A stretch of 64,000 nt of DNA from positions 27,461-91,460 of the forward strand of contig SUTA01000008.1 of the NCBI GenBank assembly GCA_015063135.1. The letters are read 5' to 3'. This DNA is from Thermoplasmata archaeon. Lineage in GTDB: Archaea; Thermoplasmatota; Thermoplasmata; Methanomassiliicoccales; Methanomethylophilaceae. The notes beneath the pieces are model-generated. The model searched no databases, was not told where the DNA came from, and saw only the letters and a list, made by a program, of their open reading frames with translations. How positions within the stretch are numbered: the first letter of the stretch is position 1; every line of letters starts with the position of its first letter. This document shows positions 49,692 to 58,183 of the stretch, one piece after another. A program made the translations under genes and the position numbers.

Positions 49692-51218
49692 ATGATGGAA
49701 AGGAAACTGCTGGCGATCCTGGCGATCGCAGCCATTGCCGTCGCGGCGGCCACCGTGATCGTAGCAACATCGCACACGGGCGAAAAGGTCGAAATCATCT
49801 ACGATCTGAACGACGACCTGACTGCGGGAGTGGAGGATGTCACTGGCGACCCCGTCAGACTGACCATCCCCTCGCAGACCGTTTCGGACGGGAAGACATA
49901 CACTGTGACGCATATCGAATACGGCGCATTGGACAAATGCGGCAAGATGGAGTATCTCAACCTCCCGTCATCCCTGATGTACATCGAGGACGGCGTCCTC
50001 GACAGCCGCTATTCCCTCAAAGGCATAGATGTCGCCGAGGGCAACGAGTTCTACAGCTCCGTCGACGGCGTCCTCTTCGACGCTTACAAGAAGCTCCTCG
50101 TGAAATATCCGGCATCCAAGACCGGCGAGAGCTACACCGTGCCGGAGAGCGCATGGGTCATAATGGACATGGCATTCTGCGGAGCTTCCAAGCTGAAGGG
50201 TGTCGTCCTGCATGACGGCATATACTCGTTCGGGAACTTCACATTCAAGGACTGCACCAGCCTCAGATCGGTGACGATCCCCGAATCCCTGAGCACCATC
50301 GGATTGGGATCGTTCAACGGATGCAGTTCCCTCGAAAGCATCGATGTCTCGACGAAGAACAAGCACTATGAGTCGGAGGACGGAATCCTCTATCAGATCG
50401 GAGGATACAGGCTCCTCCAGTATCCCATAGGCAGCTCCGCCGCGGTCTTCGAACTCCCCGAGATGGTCATGGAGATCTCCGACGGGGCATTCGCGGAATG
50501 CACCAAACTCAAGGAGATAACGCTCAACGGCAACCTCATATGGATCGGGGCGAAGGCTTTCGAAGGATGCACATCGCTAACCACCGTGCACAACAATTCC
50601 TGTCTGCCCGTGATCGCAGGATCGGACATGTGCGGTTCAGTGGCCAAATACGCTTCGGAAGTCGACGGCACCGTCGGATCGTACGTGGACGATGACGGAT
50701 TCGCATACAGCTACAACATGAAATCCGGTATCGCGCAGATCACAGGATACAGAGGGGAAGCGAAGGACCTGTCCATCGAAGCGGATGTCGACATCGAGGA
50801 AGACAAGTACGAGATCAACAGCATAGGGATAATAGCCTTCCTCGGCACCGATGTGGAGAAGGTATCCCTGCCTAGCACCTTGGTGTCCATCGCCGCCACC
50901 GCATTCTATGGATGCGGTTCGCTGACGGACTTCGCCGCGGGAGGTCTGGCCTACATAGGCATATCCGCATTCTCTGGATGCAGTTCCCTCGCTCGGATAG
51001 ACCTGGACATGAGCATCAGCTTCGTTGATGACAGCGCATTCGAGGACATCAGCACGATAAAGCGCATCGAGTTCGACTCGGGACTGATGTACGTCGGCGA
51101 TGATGCGTTCAGCGGATTGGAGTTCTTCGACGGCGAGACGGAGGTCATACCGGTCGCGGAGGAGCTGAGCGGTACCATATGGACCGGCAGCGGAGACGGG
51201 AAGGTCTACTACTCCCGA
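49692..51218 (+). CDS. Exported BspA-like leucine-rich-repeat protein, copy 1; ends at CGA
   Basis: 508 residues with an N-terminal hydrophobic signal anchor (LLAILAIAAIAVAAATVIVA). At least ten BspA-type repeats of about 23 residues follow, such as YIEDGVL, IGLGSFNGCSSLESIDV, IGAKAFEGCTSLTTV and IGISAFSGCSSLARIDL. These surface proteins mediate adhesion in gut bacteria and occur in gut methanogens. CGA 51216-51218 after GKVYYS; canonical stop only at 51279, antisense to the next gene. No earlier CGA. Confidence 0.87.
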
Positions 51219-51220
51219 TC

Positions 51221-52597
51221 TCAGTCCACGGCCGTCAGGACGAGGTTCCCGCTGCCCTCGAAGGTATGCCCGGCGAGCTGATCCCAGTCCAGCCTTCCAC
51301 CGTCCTTGTAGAAGCTGTACATCTTGAAGGCATCCGGTTCGACCGTCACGCCCTCCCCGATGATCAGCTTCTCGATGTAAGTGCTGAACAGGAACGAGTC
51401 CTTGCAGAAGACTGAGCTCCCGTCGGCGATCGCCACTTCCTTGAGCTGCACGTCCCCGAAGAAGGCTGCGCTCTCGACCTTCACATCGGCGGACGAGATG
51501 TGCACCGATTCCAACTTGCTGCATCCGAACGCCCCGCTGGAGATCTGCTTTAAGGTGCTCGGGAGATCAGCTGATATCAGGCCTGCGTAATAGAACGCAT
51601 TCTTGCCGATGGATGTCAGTCCCTCCTTGAATTCGAACCGCTGCAGCGCATAGCAATTGGAAAAGGCCTCTTCGCCTATCGTCTTCACTGCCGGTGCATT
51701 CACCTTCTTCAGCTTATAGCAGCTTTCGAAGATGCCATCGGGTATGCCATCCATCGATCTCGAGAGGGTCGCCTCCGTCATATCCTCATTGACGCTGAAC
51801 GCATAGTTTCCGATCGATGTCACGGAATCGGGGATCGTGAGCGATCTGACATCACAGTATGAGAACGCATACTCCCCTATGCTCTCGAGATTACGGGGAA
51901 GGGCAAAATCCTTCAGGGCAACGCAGCCGTAGAAGGCGTAATCGCCGATCTTCGTGATGGTGGACGGGAATTCCACGGTTGTCAGGTGCTTGTAGTATTT
52001 GGAGAAGCTCTTCACAGGTATGCTGGTCACCCCGTAATCGAAGATTATCTTCTCCAGCTTTTCCTGGCTGGCATGCCAAGGGGCCTTGCATTCGAACTTG
52101 TCCTTCCTCTCGCTGCTGTAGTCCTTCATAGGGCCCGAACCCGTGATCTTGATTTCCTTCAGGTTGGTCAGCAGTTCGATGGAGACCCTGCCGTATTCCA
52201 TATCGCATGGAACCGTCATCTTGGTCGCGGAGATGTAGGGCCTAGCGGTACCGTCGAAACTGAATGTCCCGAGATACTTCACGCCCTCGCCTATGACTAT
52301 GTTCTCGACCAGCAGGTCGTAATCCTCCCAGGGCGGATACACGATGCTCTGCTCCGGTCCGTAATTGTTTATCCTGCCATCGCCTGCAGATACTTTCAGG
52401 AATGACAGGGTCTTGACGGAAGGGTCCCACTTCCACTGCACGCCCCCTCCCGCGTCTCCCGTCTGGACGCCGTCGGCCTCCGAATACGACGAGACTATAA
52501 CGGCAGAAGCGGAGAGCAGCATCAATGCGGATACGCCGACTACTATCATCAGGCCCTTGTGCTTGAAGATATCTCTGAACTCGACCTTGCCGTCCAT
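51221..52597 (-). CDS. Exported BspA-like leucine-rich-repeat protein, copy 2
   Basis: 458 residues. Signal anchor at residues 13-36 (GLMIVVGVSALMLLSASAVIV), then BspA repeats (IGDYAFYGCVALKDFALP, IGEYAFSYCDVRSLTIP, IGEEAFSNCYALQRFEF, ISSGAFGCSKLESVHI). Convergent with copy 1, with two bases between the CGA of one and the TGA of the other. Ends in TGA, unlike its neighbour. Surface adhesion or matrix role by family. Confidence 0.86.
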   Translation of the reverse strand: MDGKVEFRDIFKHKGLMIVVGVSALMLLSASAVIVSSYSEADGVQTGDAGGGVQWKWDPSVKTLSFLKVSAGDGRINNYGPEQSIVYPPWEDYDLLVENIVIGEGVKYLGTFSFDGTARPYISATKMTVPCDMEYGRVSIELLTNLKEIKITGSGPMKDYSSERKDKFECKAPWHASQEKLEKIIFDYGVTSIPVKSFSKYYKHLTTVEFPSTITKIGDYAFYGCVALKDFALPRNLESIGEYAFSYCDVRSLTIPDSVTSIGNYAFSVNEDMTEATLSRSMDGIPDGIFESCYKLKKVNAPAVKTIGEEAFSNCYALQRFEFKEGLTSIGKNAFYYAGLISADLPSTLKQISSGAFGCSKLESVHISSADVKVESAAFFGDVQLKEVAIADGSSVFCKDSFLFSTYIEKLIIGEGVTVEPDAFKMYSFYKDGGRLDWDQLAGHTFEGSGNLVLTAVD

Positions 52598-52956
52598 GGT
52601 AGCGTATGTCCCTGGATTGGATATAATGATTATCGATTTCCTTCGGTTACCGGGCGTGAGAATCCTGGGATGACCCACATCGGAGATCCTTCCATGATGC
52701 TCCATACCTTTCTTTGATTCAATATGATGACTTTACTGCATCCATTCATGCAAAGGCACAAAAAGAGTCAAATGAGGACATGTCTGAATCATCAGCATAC
52801 TTTTGCATACGAGTTGTTTTCGATGAATTAGGCGGACCCGCCGGGAACCGCTTGAGTCAATGGCCAGACATCAAAAATCAAGGTAACTTATACCCTGTAT
52901 ACAGGTATCAGTTCCGTAACTTATCTGATGAAATAATACTCGACAGAATGACAAAT
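52598..52956. other. AT-rich intergenic region with tRNA-derived repeat
   Basis: About 360 bases of lower GC with no supported gene. It contains the first copy of the repeat described at 52831-52927. The remainder shows no recognisable motif. Confidence 0.5.
52831..52927. repeat. tRNA-derived repeat, copy 1, with GTATAC dyad
   Basis: Begins GGCGGACCCGCCGGGA, identical to the 3' end of the tRNA-Arg at 54998-55074 (same orientation), then diverges. Downstream is GGTAACTTAT and the dyad ATACCCTGTATACAGGTAT. A second copy, by eye about 80% identical over roughly 95 bases, lies at 53516-53610. The pair brackets the toxin-antitoxin genes like attachment-site duplications. Confidence 0.7.
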
Positions 52957-53223
52957 TCAGTCGTATATGTTGGATTTGTGTCCTATCTCAACCAACAGGA
53001 TCACAAGTTTTCCCTTGTCGATCTTGCTGATGAGTCTGTAGTCCCCCACCCTGTATCTCCACAATCCTGCCTTATCGCCGGTCAGTGCCTTTCCCGAAGC
53101 GAACGGGTTGTCGGTACCATCAAGATGTTTGGAGATCCAGTTGAGTATCATCGTTCTCGTGAAACGATCCATATTCCTCAGCTGCTTGATAGCATCCTCG
53201 GCGTATTCGACGGAATAGTTCAC
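52957..53223 (-). CDS. RelE/ParE-family toxin
   Basis: 88 residues of the RelE fold: VEYAEDAIKQLRNMDRFTRTMILNWI, GLWRYRVGDYRLISKI and LVILLVEIGHKSNIYD. RelE members cleave mRNA on the ribosome. GTG 53223 overlaps the antitoxin TGA (GTGA). TGA stop. Arginine codons are AGA, AGG and CGT; no CGA. Confidence 0.9.
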   Translation of the reverse strand: MNYSVEYAEDAIKQLRNMDRFTRTMILNWISKHLDGTDNPFASGKALTGDKAGLWRYRVGDYRLISKIDKGKLVILLVEIGHKSNIYD

Positions 53224-53444
53224 TCTTCATCACCGAACATCCTGAGGACTTCCGCATGAGAGTAGGTCTTAGGATTATCGAGGTATCTCTTGTATGCTGC
53301 TTCGCCAACGGCAATGTCGTATTCATCCTCAATCTTCTCGAAGAGGGCCTGCTTGAAGGCCTCCCCCATAGAGACACCCATCAAGGCCGCGTATCTTCTG
53401 GCGAGGGTTTCCTCTTCTTCAGTGAGTCTTATCGAGAATGCCAT
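53220..53444 (-). CDS. Ribbon-helix-helix antitoxin (RelB/DUF6290-like)
   Basis: 74 residues: RHH beta strand MAFSIRLTEEEETLARRYAALMG, then a toxin-binding tail (YKRYLDNPKTYSHAEVLRMFGDEE). Precedes and overlaps the toxin gene, as usual for type II modules. A palindromic operator overlaps its promoter, so autorepression is likely. Confidence 0.9.
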   Translation of the reverse strand: MAFSIRLTEEEETLARRYAALMGVSMGEAFKQALFEKIEDEYDIAVGEAAYKRYLDNPKTYSHAEVLRMFGDEE

Positions 53445-53462
53445 TCGATCACTGATAATGTG

Positions 53463-53484
53463 TAGTACATTGTACTATTTAAAT
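53463..53484 (-). promoter_or_regulatory. Antitoxin promoter with palindromic operator
   Basis: TAGTACATTGTACTA (53463-53477) is a perfect 7+1+7 dyad beginning 18 bases upstream of the antitoxin ATG and directly adjoining the TATA-like TTTAAATA (read on minus, 53477-53484). The placement between TATA box and transcription start is typical of an RHH autorepressor site. Confidence 0.65.
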
Positions 53485-53489
53485 GTCCA

Positions 53490-53610
53490 TATGGGGATTC
53501 GAACCTGAATCTAAAGCGGACCCGCCGGGAACCGCTTAAGGTAATGGCCAGACGTCAGAGATTAAGGTAACTTATGCCCCGTATACGGGCATAAGTTCGG
53601 TTACTTATCA
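53490..53610. repeat. tRNA-derived repeat, copy 2, with GTATAC dyad
   Basis: GGGGATTCGAACCTGAATCT (about 53493-53512) resembles the T-arm/variable region of the tRNA-Arg gene. It is followed by GCGGACCCGCCGGGA (53516 on), the tRNA 3' end again. The dyad here reads TATGCCC-CGTATAC-GGGCATA (7-base arms); relative to copy 1 both arms changed together. Confidence 0.7.
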
Positions 53611-53626
53611 ATGAGGTCGGAAACGA

Positions 53627-54814
53627 TCATTCCATTAACCAATCCAGAACGTTCCTGATCAGTATTCCATTCTCGTTCCCTAGACCGAAACGGTCCAGTG
53701 TCAGGATCGTCTTGGCATAGTTGTCCTTCGGCCTCAAGAGCGGTTTGACCTCCCGTTTACGTGTATCGTCCGTCATCAGGGTCTGGCAGACCTGGATGTA
53801 CTCCATGGTATCATACCTCACGGCAAGGAAATCCACCTCGGAATCCCTGTAGCATCCTACCCTGACGTCATATCCCCTGCGCAGCAGCTCCACGTACACC
53901 AGATTCTCCAGCGGTTTGCTTATATCGGTACCTGCGGTAATATTCAGAACGGCCTTCCTCATCCCCAGGTCAGTGACGTAATACTTCCCGATGGTGGAGA
54001 ACAGTTTCTTTCCGACCATGTCGTAACGGTCGCAGGGCAGTATGAGGAACGCTTCCTCCATGGCCTTCATGTAGATCCCGACGGTGGATTCCGGGATTCC
54101 GGTACCTTCAGATACTGAAGCTTTGCTGGTGATGTTGCCGATATTCGCATAGAGGAACCTCGCTATCACCTCCACCTTTGTGGGATCGCTGACGTTGACG
54201 TGTCTCAGGACGTCCTTGACGACGATTGTGTTGTACACTCCCTGAAGATAGTCCTGCCTGTATCTCAGATCCCTCGATGGATCCACTCCCGGCAGCCCCC
54301 CGCATTCGAGGTATTCGATGAATGCCTTCTCCCTGTCGGTGTACCTGTGCATCTCCATGTATTCGGAGAAGGACAAGGGGAACACTTCGATCTCCGTATG
54401 ACGGCCGGATATGCGAGTGGCCAACTGTGATGAGAGCATATCGGAGTTGGAACCAGTGACATAGACATCGCAGTTCTTCTCTGCATTCAGTGCCGAAAGG
54501 GAAAGTTCCCAATCCTTCACATCCTGTATCTCGTCCAACAGAACGTACGTTCTACGGTCCGGATTGATTCTATGATGGAGATAATCGTTCAGCTGTTCGC
54601 TGGTCTTTATCTTCTGGAACTCGAATTTCTCGAAATTGATGAAGATGATGTCCTCCTCAGGAACGCCGGACCGTCTGAGCTCTTCGGCATAAAGTTCCAT
54701 GATGACAGACTTTCCGCTACGCCTCATGCCCGTAATGACCTTGATGACTCCTGTATCATCACGTCCCGCACGGATCTTGCTGAGATACTGCTCGCGTACC
54801 AGATAATCTCCCAT
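53627..54814 (-). CDS. AAA-family ATPase with DUF4143 domain
   Basis: 395 residues. Walker A ITGMRRSGKSVIM, Walker B YVLLDEIQDVKDWE, sensor VTGSNSDMLSSQLATRISGR, then a winged-helix and DUF4143 nuclease-like end (YRDSEVDFLAVR). Such proteins are common accessory, horizontally mobile genes in gut bacteria and archaea; function unknown. Lower GC than flanks. TAA stop. All its arginine codons are AGG, AGA, CGT, CGC or CGG, so it shares the CGA avoidance of the host. Confidence 0.9.
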   Translation of the reverse strand: MGDYLVREQYLSKIRAGRDDTGVIKVITGMRRSGKSVIMELYAEELRRSGVPEEDIIFINFEKFEFQKIKTSEQLNDYLHHRINPDRRTYVLLDEIQDVKDWELSLSALNAEKNCDVYVTGSNSDMLSSQLATRISGRHTEIEVFPLSFSEYMEMHRYTDREKAFIEYLECGGLPGVDPSRDLRYRQDYLQGVYNTIVVKDVLRHVNVSDPTKVEVIARFLYANIGNITSKASVSEGTGIPESTVGIYMKAMEEAFLILPCDRYDMVGKKLFSTIGKYYVTDLGMRKAVLNITAGTDISKPLENLVYVELLRRGYDVRVGCYRDSEVDFLAVRYDTMEYIQVCQTLMTDDTRKREVKPLLRPKDNYAKTILTLDRFGLGNENGILIRNVLDWLME

Positions 54815-54997
54815 GATTTTGACATGTCATTGTATGTATAAATCTTTTATTAATCGTGGATTTATGTAAATAATTCATAAAAATTCGATTACTCGTATAT
54901 TTATGCTATTAATCAAAATAGCCAGAGATGATATGCAGTATAATGATTCCTGTATACTGCCGGTATACTGCGGTATACGAACCATTTTTCAATAATT
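54815..54997. other. AT-rich spacer with three GTATAC repeats
   Basis: Strongly AT-rich, no gene. At 54951-54979, TGTATACTGC, GGTATACTGC and GGTATACG follow each other at about 11-base spacing, next to the 3' end of tRNA-Arg. The GTATAC core is the same as in the dyads of the two tRNA-derived repeats. Confidence 0.55.
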
Positions 54998-55074
54998 TGG
55001 CGGACCCGCCGGGATTCGAACCCGAGTCTGAGGCTCCGGAGGCCTCCATGCTATCCAAGCTATACTACGAGTCC
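54998..55074 (-). tRNA. tRNA-Arg (anticodon CCG), CCA encoded
   Basis: Complete cloverleaf on the minus strand: acceptor GGACTCG with CGGGTCC, anticodon stem GAGGC/GCCTC closing the loop CTCCGGA (anticodon CCG), T-arm TCGGG-TTCGAAT-CCCGG, discriminator G, CCA encoded. C34 restricts it to CGG codons. Its 3' end is copied twice upstream of the AAA gene, marking it as an integration target. Confidence 0.93.
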
Positions 55075-55196
55075 TGGTAAGGAAGAAAGATTGTGGTTTC
55101 TAGAAGAATGAAAGGAAGGATGTGCCGGGGAGGGTGGCTCCCCGGCGATCCTGAGCCTCCGGATGAGAGGGTGGAGGCGAATGAAATGGATCCTTC

Positions 55197-55376
55197 TCAG
55201 TTCTTCTTCTCGGTGTACCCGCAGCGGCCGCAGGAGACGCGGTCCTTGTGGGTAGCCATGAAGGTGCCGGGTCCGCACTTGGGGCAGACGGGCTTGGTCC
55301 TGGAGACCTTGTCGCCCTCGACCTTGTATGCGTCGGACTTCTTGATCGCTTTCTTGGGTGCTGCTGCCTTCGCCAT
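55197..55376 (-). CDS. rps27ae: Small ribosomal subunit protein eS31 (S27ae)
   Basis: 59-residue zinc-ribbon ribosomal protein: [34 protein letters not shown] has the C-x2-C...C-x2-C set. N-terminal lysine-rich extension. Lies 2 bases after S24e; the S24e-S27ae pair is conserved in archaea. TGA stop. Between this gene and tRNA-Arg (55075-55196) I see no gene. Confidence 0.96.
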   Translation of the reverse strand: MAKAAAPKKAIKKSDAYKVEGDKVSRTKPVCPKCGPGTFMATHKDRVSCGRCGYTEKKN

Positions 55377-55378
55377 CT

Positions 55379-55693
55379 TCACTCCTCCGCGGGTGCCTCG
55401 GCGGGCTTGTCGGCCTCGATGCCGTTCCTCTTCAGCAGGTACTCCCTGTCGAACTCGAGCGCGGCGGCCTTGTTCTCGTAGACCTTGGCATATCCCTTGG
55501 ACATGCCCTTTCCGAAGACGGACTCGATGCTGTCGACGACGACGCACTCCCTCTTGGACTTCATCTGCTTGGCGACTTCCTCGGCGACGGCGTTCCTGCC
55601 GGGGGTTGCCTCCCCGTTGTGGTCGATGGTGAAGTAGACTTCGACCCTCTTGACCAGGGGGTTCTCTTTCTTCTGGGTTATTTCCATTTTCAT
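55379..55693 (-). CDS. rps24e: Small ribosomal subunit protein eS24
   Basis: 104 residues; [42 protein letters not shown] and [24 protein letters not shown] are the family blocks. Alanine/glutamate-rich tail. The ATG overlaps the upstream TGA as ATGA. TGA stop. Confidence 0.96.
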   Translation of the reverse strand: MKMEITQKKENPLVKRVEVYFTIDHNGEATPGRNAVAEEVAKQMKSKRECVVVDSIESVFGKGMSKGYAKVYENKAAALEFDREYLLKRNGIEADKPAEAPAEE

Positions 55694-56193
55694 TCTTTTT
55701 CCTCCATTGCGGCCACGTACTTGGCGGCCGTTTTCCTGATGCCCTCATCCGTGGTGATTAGCATCATGCACTTCCCGGGCATGCCGTAGACGACATCCGT
55801 GCCGTCCGGGGCGCAGAGGATCACCGGCAGCAGGGCCAGGTCCTCCTCCCCTTCAACACGGATGAGCCCTCCGGACCCGTCCATGCACCCGCGGATCGCA
55901 CCGGCCAGCTCGCCGGTTATCATACCCGCGGGGTTGGAGACGACGATCTTGGGCTCGTCCTCGACGAGCCTCGCGAACTCTGTCATCTCCCTGCGCTCGG
56001 TCATCCCGTCGTATATCGACAGGAACGGCCTCACGCCCATCTTCCTGAACGTCAGGGATACCACGTCCCCGACGGTCACTAAGCGGTTTCCCGCCCCGAG
56101 GGACTTGGCCTCCCCGTCGGGGAGCTCCCTTCCGAGCGGTTCCTTGAAAGACTGCCTGCCGGACTCCGGCAGGGCGAGGTCCTTCTCGAACAT
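55690..56193 (-). CDS. GTP-dependent dephospho-CoA kinase (DUF359)
   Basis: Last step of archaeal coenzyme A synthesis. 167 residues; [37 protein letters not shown] and [34 protein letters not shown] match the family (DxxT-like and GEED motifs). Position between Spt4 and S24e is the conserved archaeal arrangement. TGA overlaps S24e. Confidence 0.92.
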   Translation of the reverse strand: MFEKDLALPESGRQSFKEPLGRELPDGEAKSLGAGNRLVTVGDVVSLTFRKMGVRPFLSIYDGMTERREMTEFARLVEDEPKIVVSNPAGMITGELAGAIRGCMDGSGGLIRVEGEEDLALLPVILCAPDGTDVVYGMPGKCMMLITTDEGIRKTAAKYVAAMEEKE

Positions 56194-56199
56194 GATGGA

Positions 56200-56415
56200 T
56201 CAGCGCACCCTGAGCGCGTATCTCCCGTTCTCGGAGATCCCCATGTTCTTGGCGATCTCCGACTTCTCGAAGTCGATGACGGCGAGGAGGCCCTGCCACT
56301 CCCTGGTTGTCTCTCCGCCGCAGCGGTAGCAGGCGTAGCCCTTGTCCTTCCACTCCTTCGTCTCTTCCTCGATGTAGTTGCAGTTCTTGCAAGCCCTGAG
56401 AACCGGTCCGGCCAT
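56200..56415 (-). CDS. spt4: Transcription elongation factor Spt4 (RpoE'')
   Basis: 71-residue zinc-ribbon partner of Spt5. CKNCNYI and CYRCGG supply the four zinc ligands; WQGLLAVIDFEKSEIAKNMGISENGRYALRVR is the usual C-terminus. Directly follows rpoE with one base between. TGA stop. Confidence 0.95.
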   Translation of the reverse strand: MAGPVLRACKNCNYIEEETKEWKDKGYACYRCGGETTREWQGLLAVIDFEKSEIAKNMGISENGRYALRVR

Positions 56416-56416
56416 G

Positions 56417-56980
56417 TCACTCGGCCTCCTTCCTCTTCTTGCGGTCCTCCTCGAGCCACTCGAGCTTCCCGAGACCGGGCTGGCGCATGGTGAGGCCGAT
56501 CTTGCTGTCCTGGGGGTTCTTCTCGTTGAGGTCCACGCTGACGATCCTCGCCTTGACGACATCGCCGACGGCGAGGTACCTTCCGGACTCCTTCCCCACG
56601 AGCCTCTGGTTGGACTCGTCGATGTCCACGCGGTCATCCATGATCTGGCTGACATGGAGGAGTCCGTCCAGGGGACCGAACCTGACGAAAGCGCCGAATT
56701 TGAGGATCTCGACGACCTTTCCCTCGACGATCTCGTTGTCCCTGGGCTTGAACACGACCTGCTCGAACTTGACGGTCTGATAGACCGCGCCGTCCCCGTG
56801 GACGATGCGACCGGGTCCGACCGGCCTGACGTTCTTGATCAGGACGGTGAACTGCTTGTCGTCGCCAAGGCGGCCCTCGTAGGAGTACCACGTGAGTTCG
56901 TCTATCGCACTGGCGATGTCCTCCTTGAGTTCGGCCGGCGGAATGCGGACGACCTTCTCGACCTCTGTGAGCATGTACAT
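56417..56980 (-). CDS. rpoE: RNA polymerase subunit E' (Rpb7 homologue)
   Basis: 187 residues: N-terminal RNP-like domain (EKVVRIPPAELKEDIASAIDE) and S1 domain (FGAFVRFGPLDGLLHVSQIMDD ... VGDVVKARIVSVDLN). Stalk partner of RpoF. First gene of the rpoE-spt4-DUF359-rps24e-rps27ae operon. TGA stop. The 117 bases upstream are AT-rich and hold the promoter. Confidence 0.96.
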   Translation of the reverse strand: MYMLTEVEKVVRIPPAELKEDIASAIDELTWYSYEGRLGDDKQFTVLIKNVRPVGPGRIVHGDGAVYQTVKFEQVVFKPRDNEIVEGKVVEILKFGAFVRFGPLDGLLHVSQIMDDRVDIDESNQRLVGKESGRYLAVGDVVKARIVSVDLNEKNPQDSKIGLTMRQPGLGKLEWLEEDRKKRKEAE

Positions 56981-57097
56981 GGTTAGCCCTCTTTCTCTGT
57001 GGTCGAATAGGCACGTCCTATATAAGCGTAATCACACGCGAGTGTTTTAATTATGATAGGGAAGGGGTTTGGTGCCGCCCTCTGGACGGCCTGAGGC

Positions 57098-57631
57098 TCA
57101 CATGTCGGGGAACTTCTCGTCGTAGCGCTGCTTGCAGACCTTGATCATGTCGCGGGCGGCGTCAGCGTCCAGCATCTCCTTGGCCTCGGTGACCTTGCCC
57201 TCCAGGGCCTTGTAGACGCTGAAGAAGTGGCGGATCTCCTCGGTGATGTGCTTGGGGAGCTGGTTGATGCTGTCGTAGTCCTTGAAGAAGCGGTCCTTGG
57301 CCGCGACGCAGATGACCTTGTCGTCCTGGTCGCCGCCGTCGATCATCTTCAGCAGGCCGATGGGCTTGCAGTCGACGAGGGTCAGGGGCAGGATGTCCTC
57401 GGAGCAGATCAGCAGGATGTCCAGGGGGTCTCCGTCGAAGGCATAGGTCCTGGGGATGTATCCGTAGTTCCAGGGATACTGGACGGAGGTGGAGAGGATC
57501 CTGTCGAGGGCCAGGAGGCCGGTCTCCTCGTCAATCTCGTACTTGACCTTCGATCCCTTGGTGATCTCGATGACGGCGGTGAACTTCTCGGGGGTGACCC
57601 TGTCCTTGGAGAGCTCGTGCATTACGTTCAT
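57098..57631 (-). CDS. ppa: Inorganic pyrophosphatase (type I)
   Basis: Hydrolyses PPi, driving biosynthesis. 177 residues; EITKGSKVKYEIDEETG, NYGYIPRTYAFDGDPLDILL (metal-binding aspartates) and DDKVICVAAKD are diagnostic. Single-gene unit with its own upstream AT-rich region. TGA stop. Confidence 0.97.
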   Translation of the reverse strand: MNVMHELSKDRVTPEKFTAVIEITKGSKVKYEIDEETGLLALDRILSTSVQYPWNYGYIPRTYAFDGDPLDILLICSEDILPLTLVDCKPIGLLKMIDGGDQDDKVICVAAKDRFFKDYDSINQLPKHITEEIRHFFSVYKALEGKVTEAKEMLDADAARDMIKVCKQRYDEKFPDM

Positions 57632-57658
57632 GGCACGGCCTATCCGAAAACAAGTATA

Positions 57659-58093
57659 TCAGAGGAACGGCCCAGGACGGTCCGAGATGGCGCTCAGGGG
57701 GCGGTCGCCTTCGGGCAGCATGGCCACGGGCTCACCGGAAGCGTCCATGTACCCGTACCCGAAGGTCTCCACTGGATTTACGATATCGACACTGGAATAC
57801 TTGCTGGCACATGATGCTCCGATGCCGCATGTGAGCGCCAGGACGGTGTCGTATCCGATGTCTGCGGGCATGCGGTCAGCCACCTTAGGCATGAGGCACG
57901 CGGCCGATGTCGAGGCCGTGCCGACGACGTCAATGCCGTCCGCCCTGAGCCTCGATGCGAGCCCCTCCGCGCCGTCGCGGCCGGTGACGCCGCACAGCCT
58001 GGCACATGTGGTGCATGACCATATGAGGACGTGCCTTCCCCTGAGGCTCTCCACAAGCTCCGAGTAGTCCCTGTCGCGCGCCATAACCATCAT
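57659..58093 (-). CDS. MetV-like zinc-binding protein (methylene-THF reductase C-terminal-domain family)
   Basis: 144 residues. LIWSCTTCARLCGVTGRDGAEGLASRLRADGIDVVG and LALTCGIGASCAS resemble the CxxC-type domain of MetV and MTHFR C-terminal proteins, which help methylene-tetrahydrofolate reductases or pterin enzymes. No MetF is adjacent, so the partner is unknown. ATG 58093 follows a TATA-like TTAAATATC by about 25 bases; ATG 58084 is an alternative. TGA stop. Confidence 0.55.
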   Translation of the reverse strand: MMVMARDRDYSELVESLRGRHVLIWSCTTCARLCGVTGRDGAEGLASRLRADGIDVVGTASTSAACLMPKVADRMPADIGYDTVLALTCGIGASCASKYSSVDIVNPVETFGYGYMDASGEPVAMLPEGDRPLSAISDRPGPFL

Positions 58094-58183
58094 AGCGCTC
58101 CTGCGAGCCCCTGGGAGATATTTAAGGGATTCCCGCACAACCCATATATCCACCTTCATTATCGCGAGATTCAGTGAATTATC

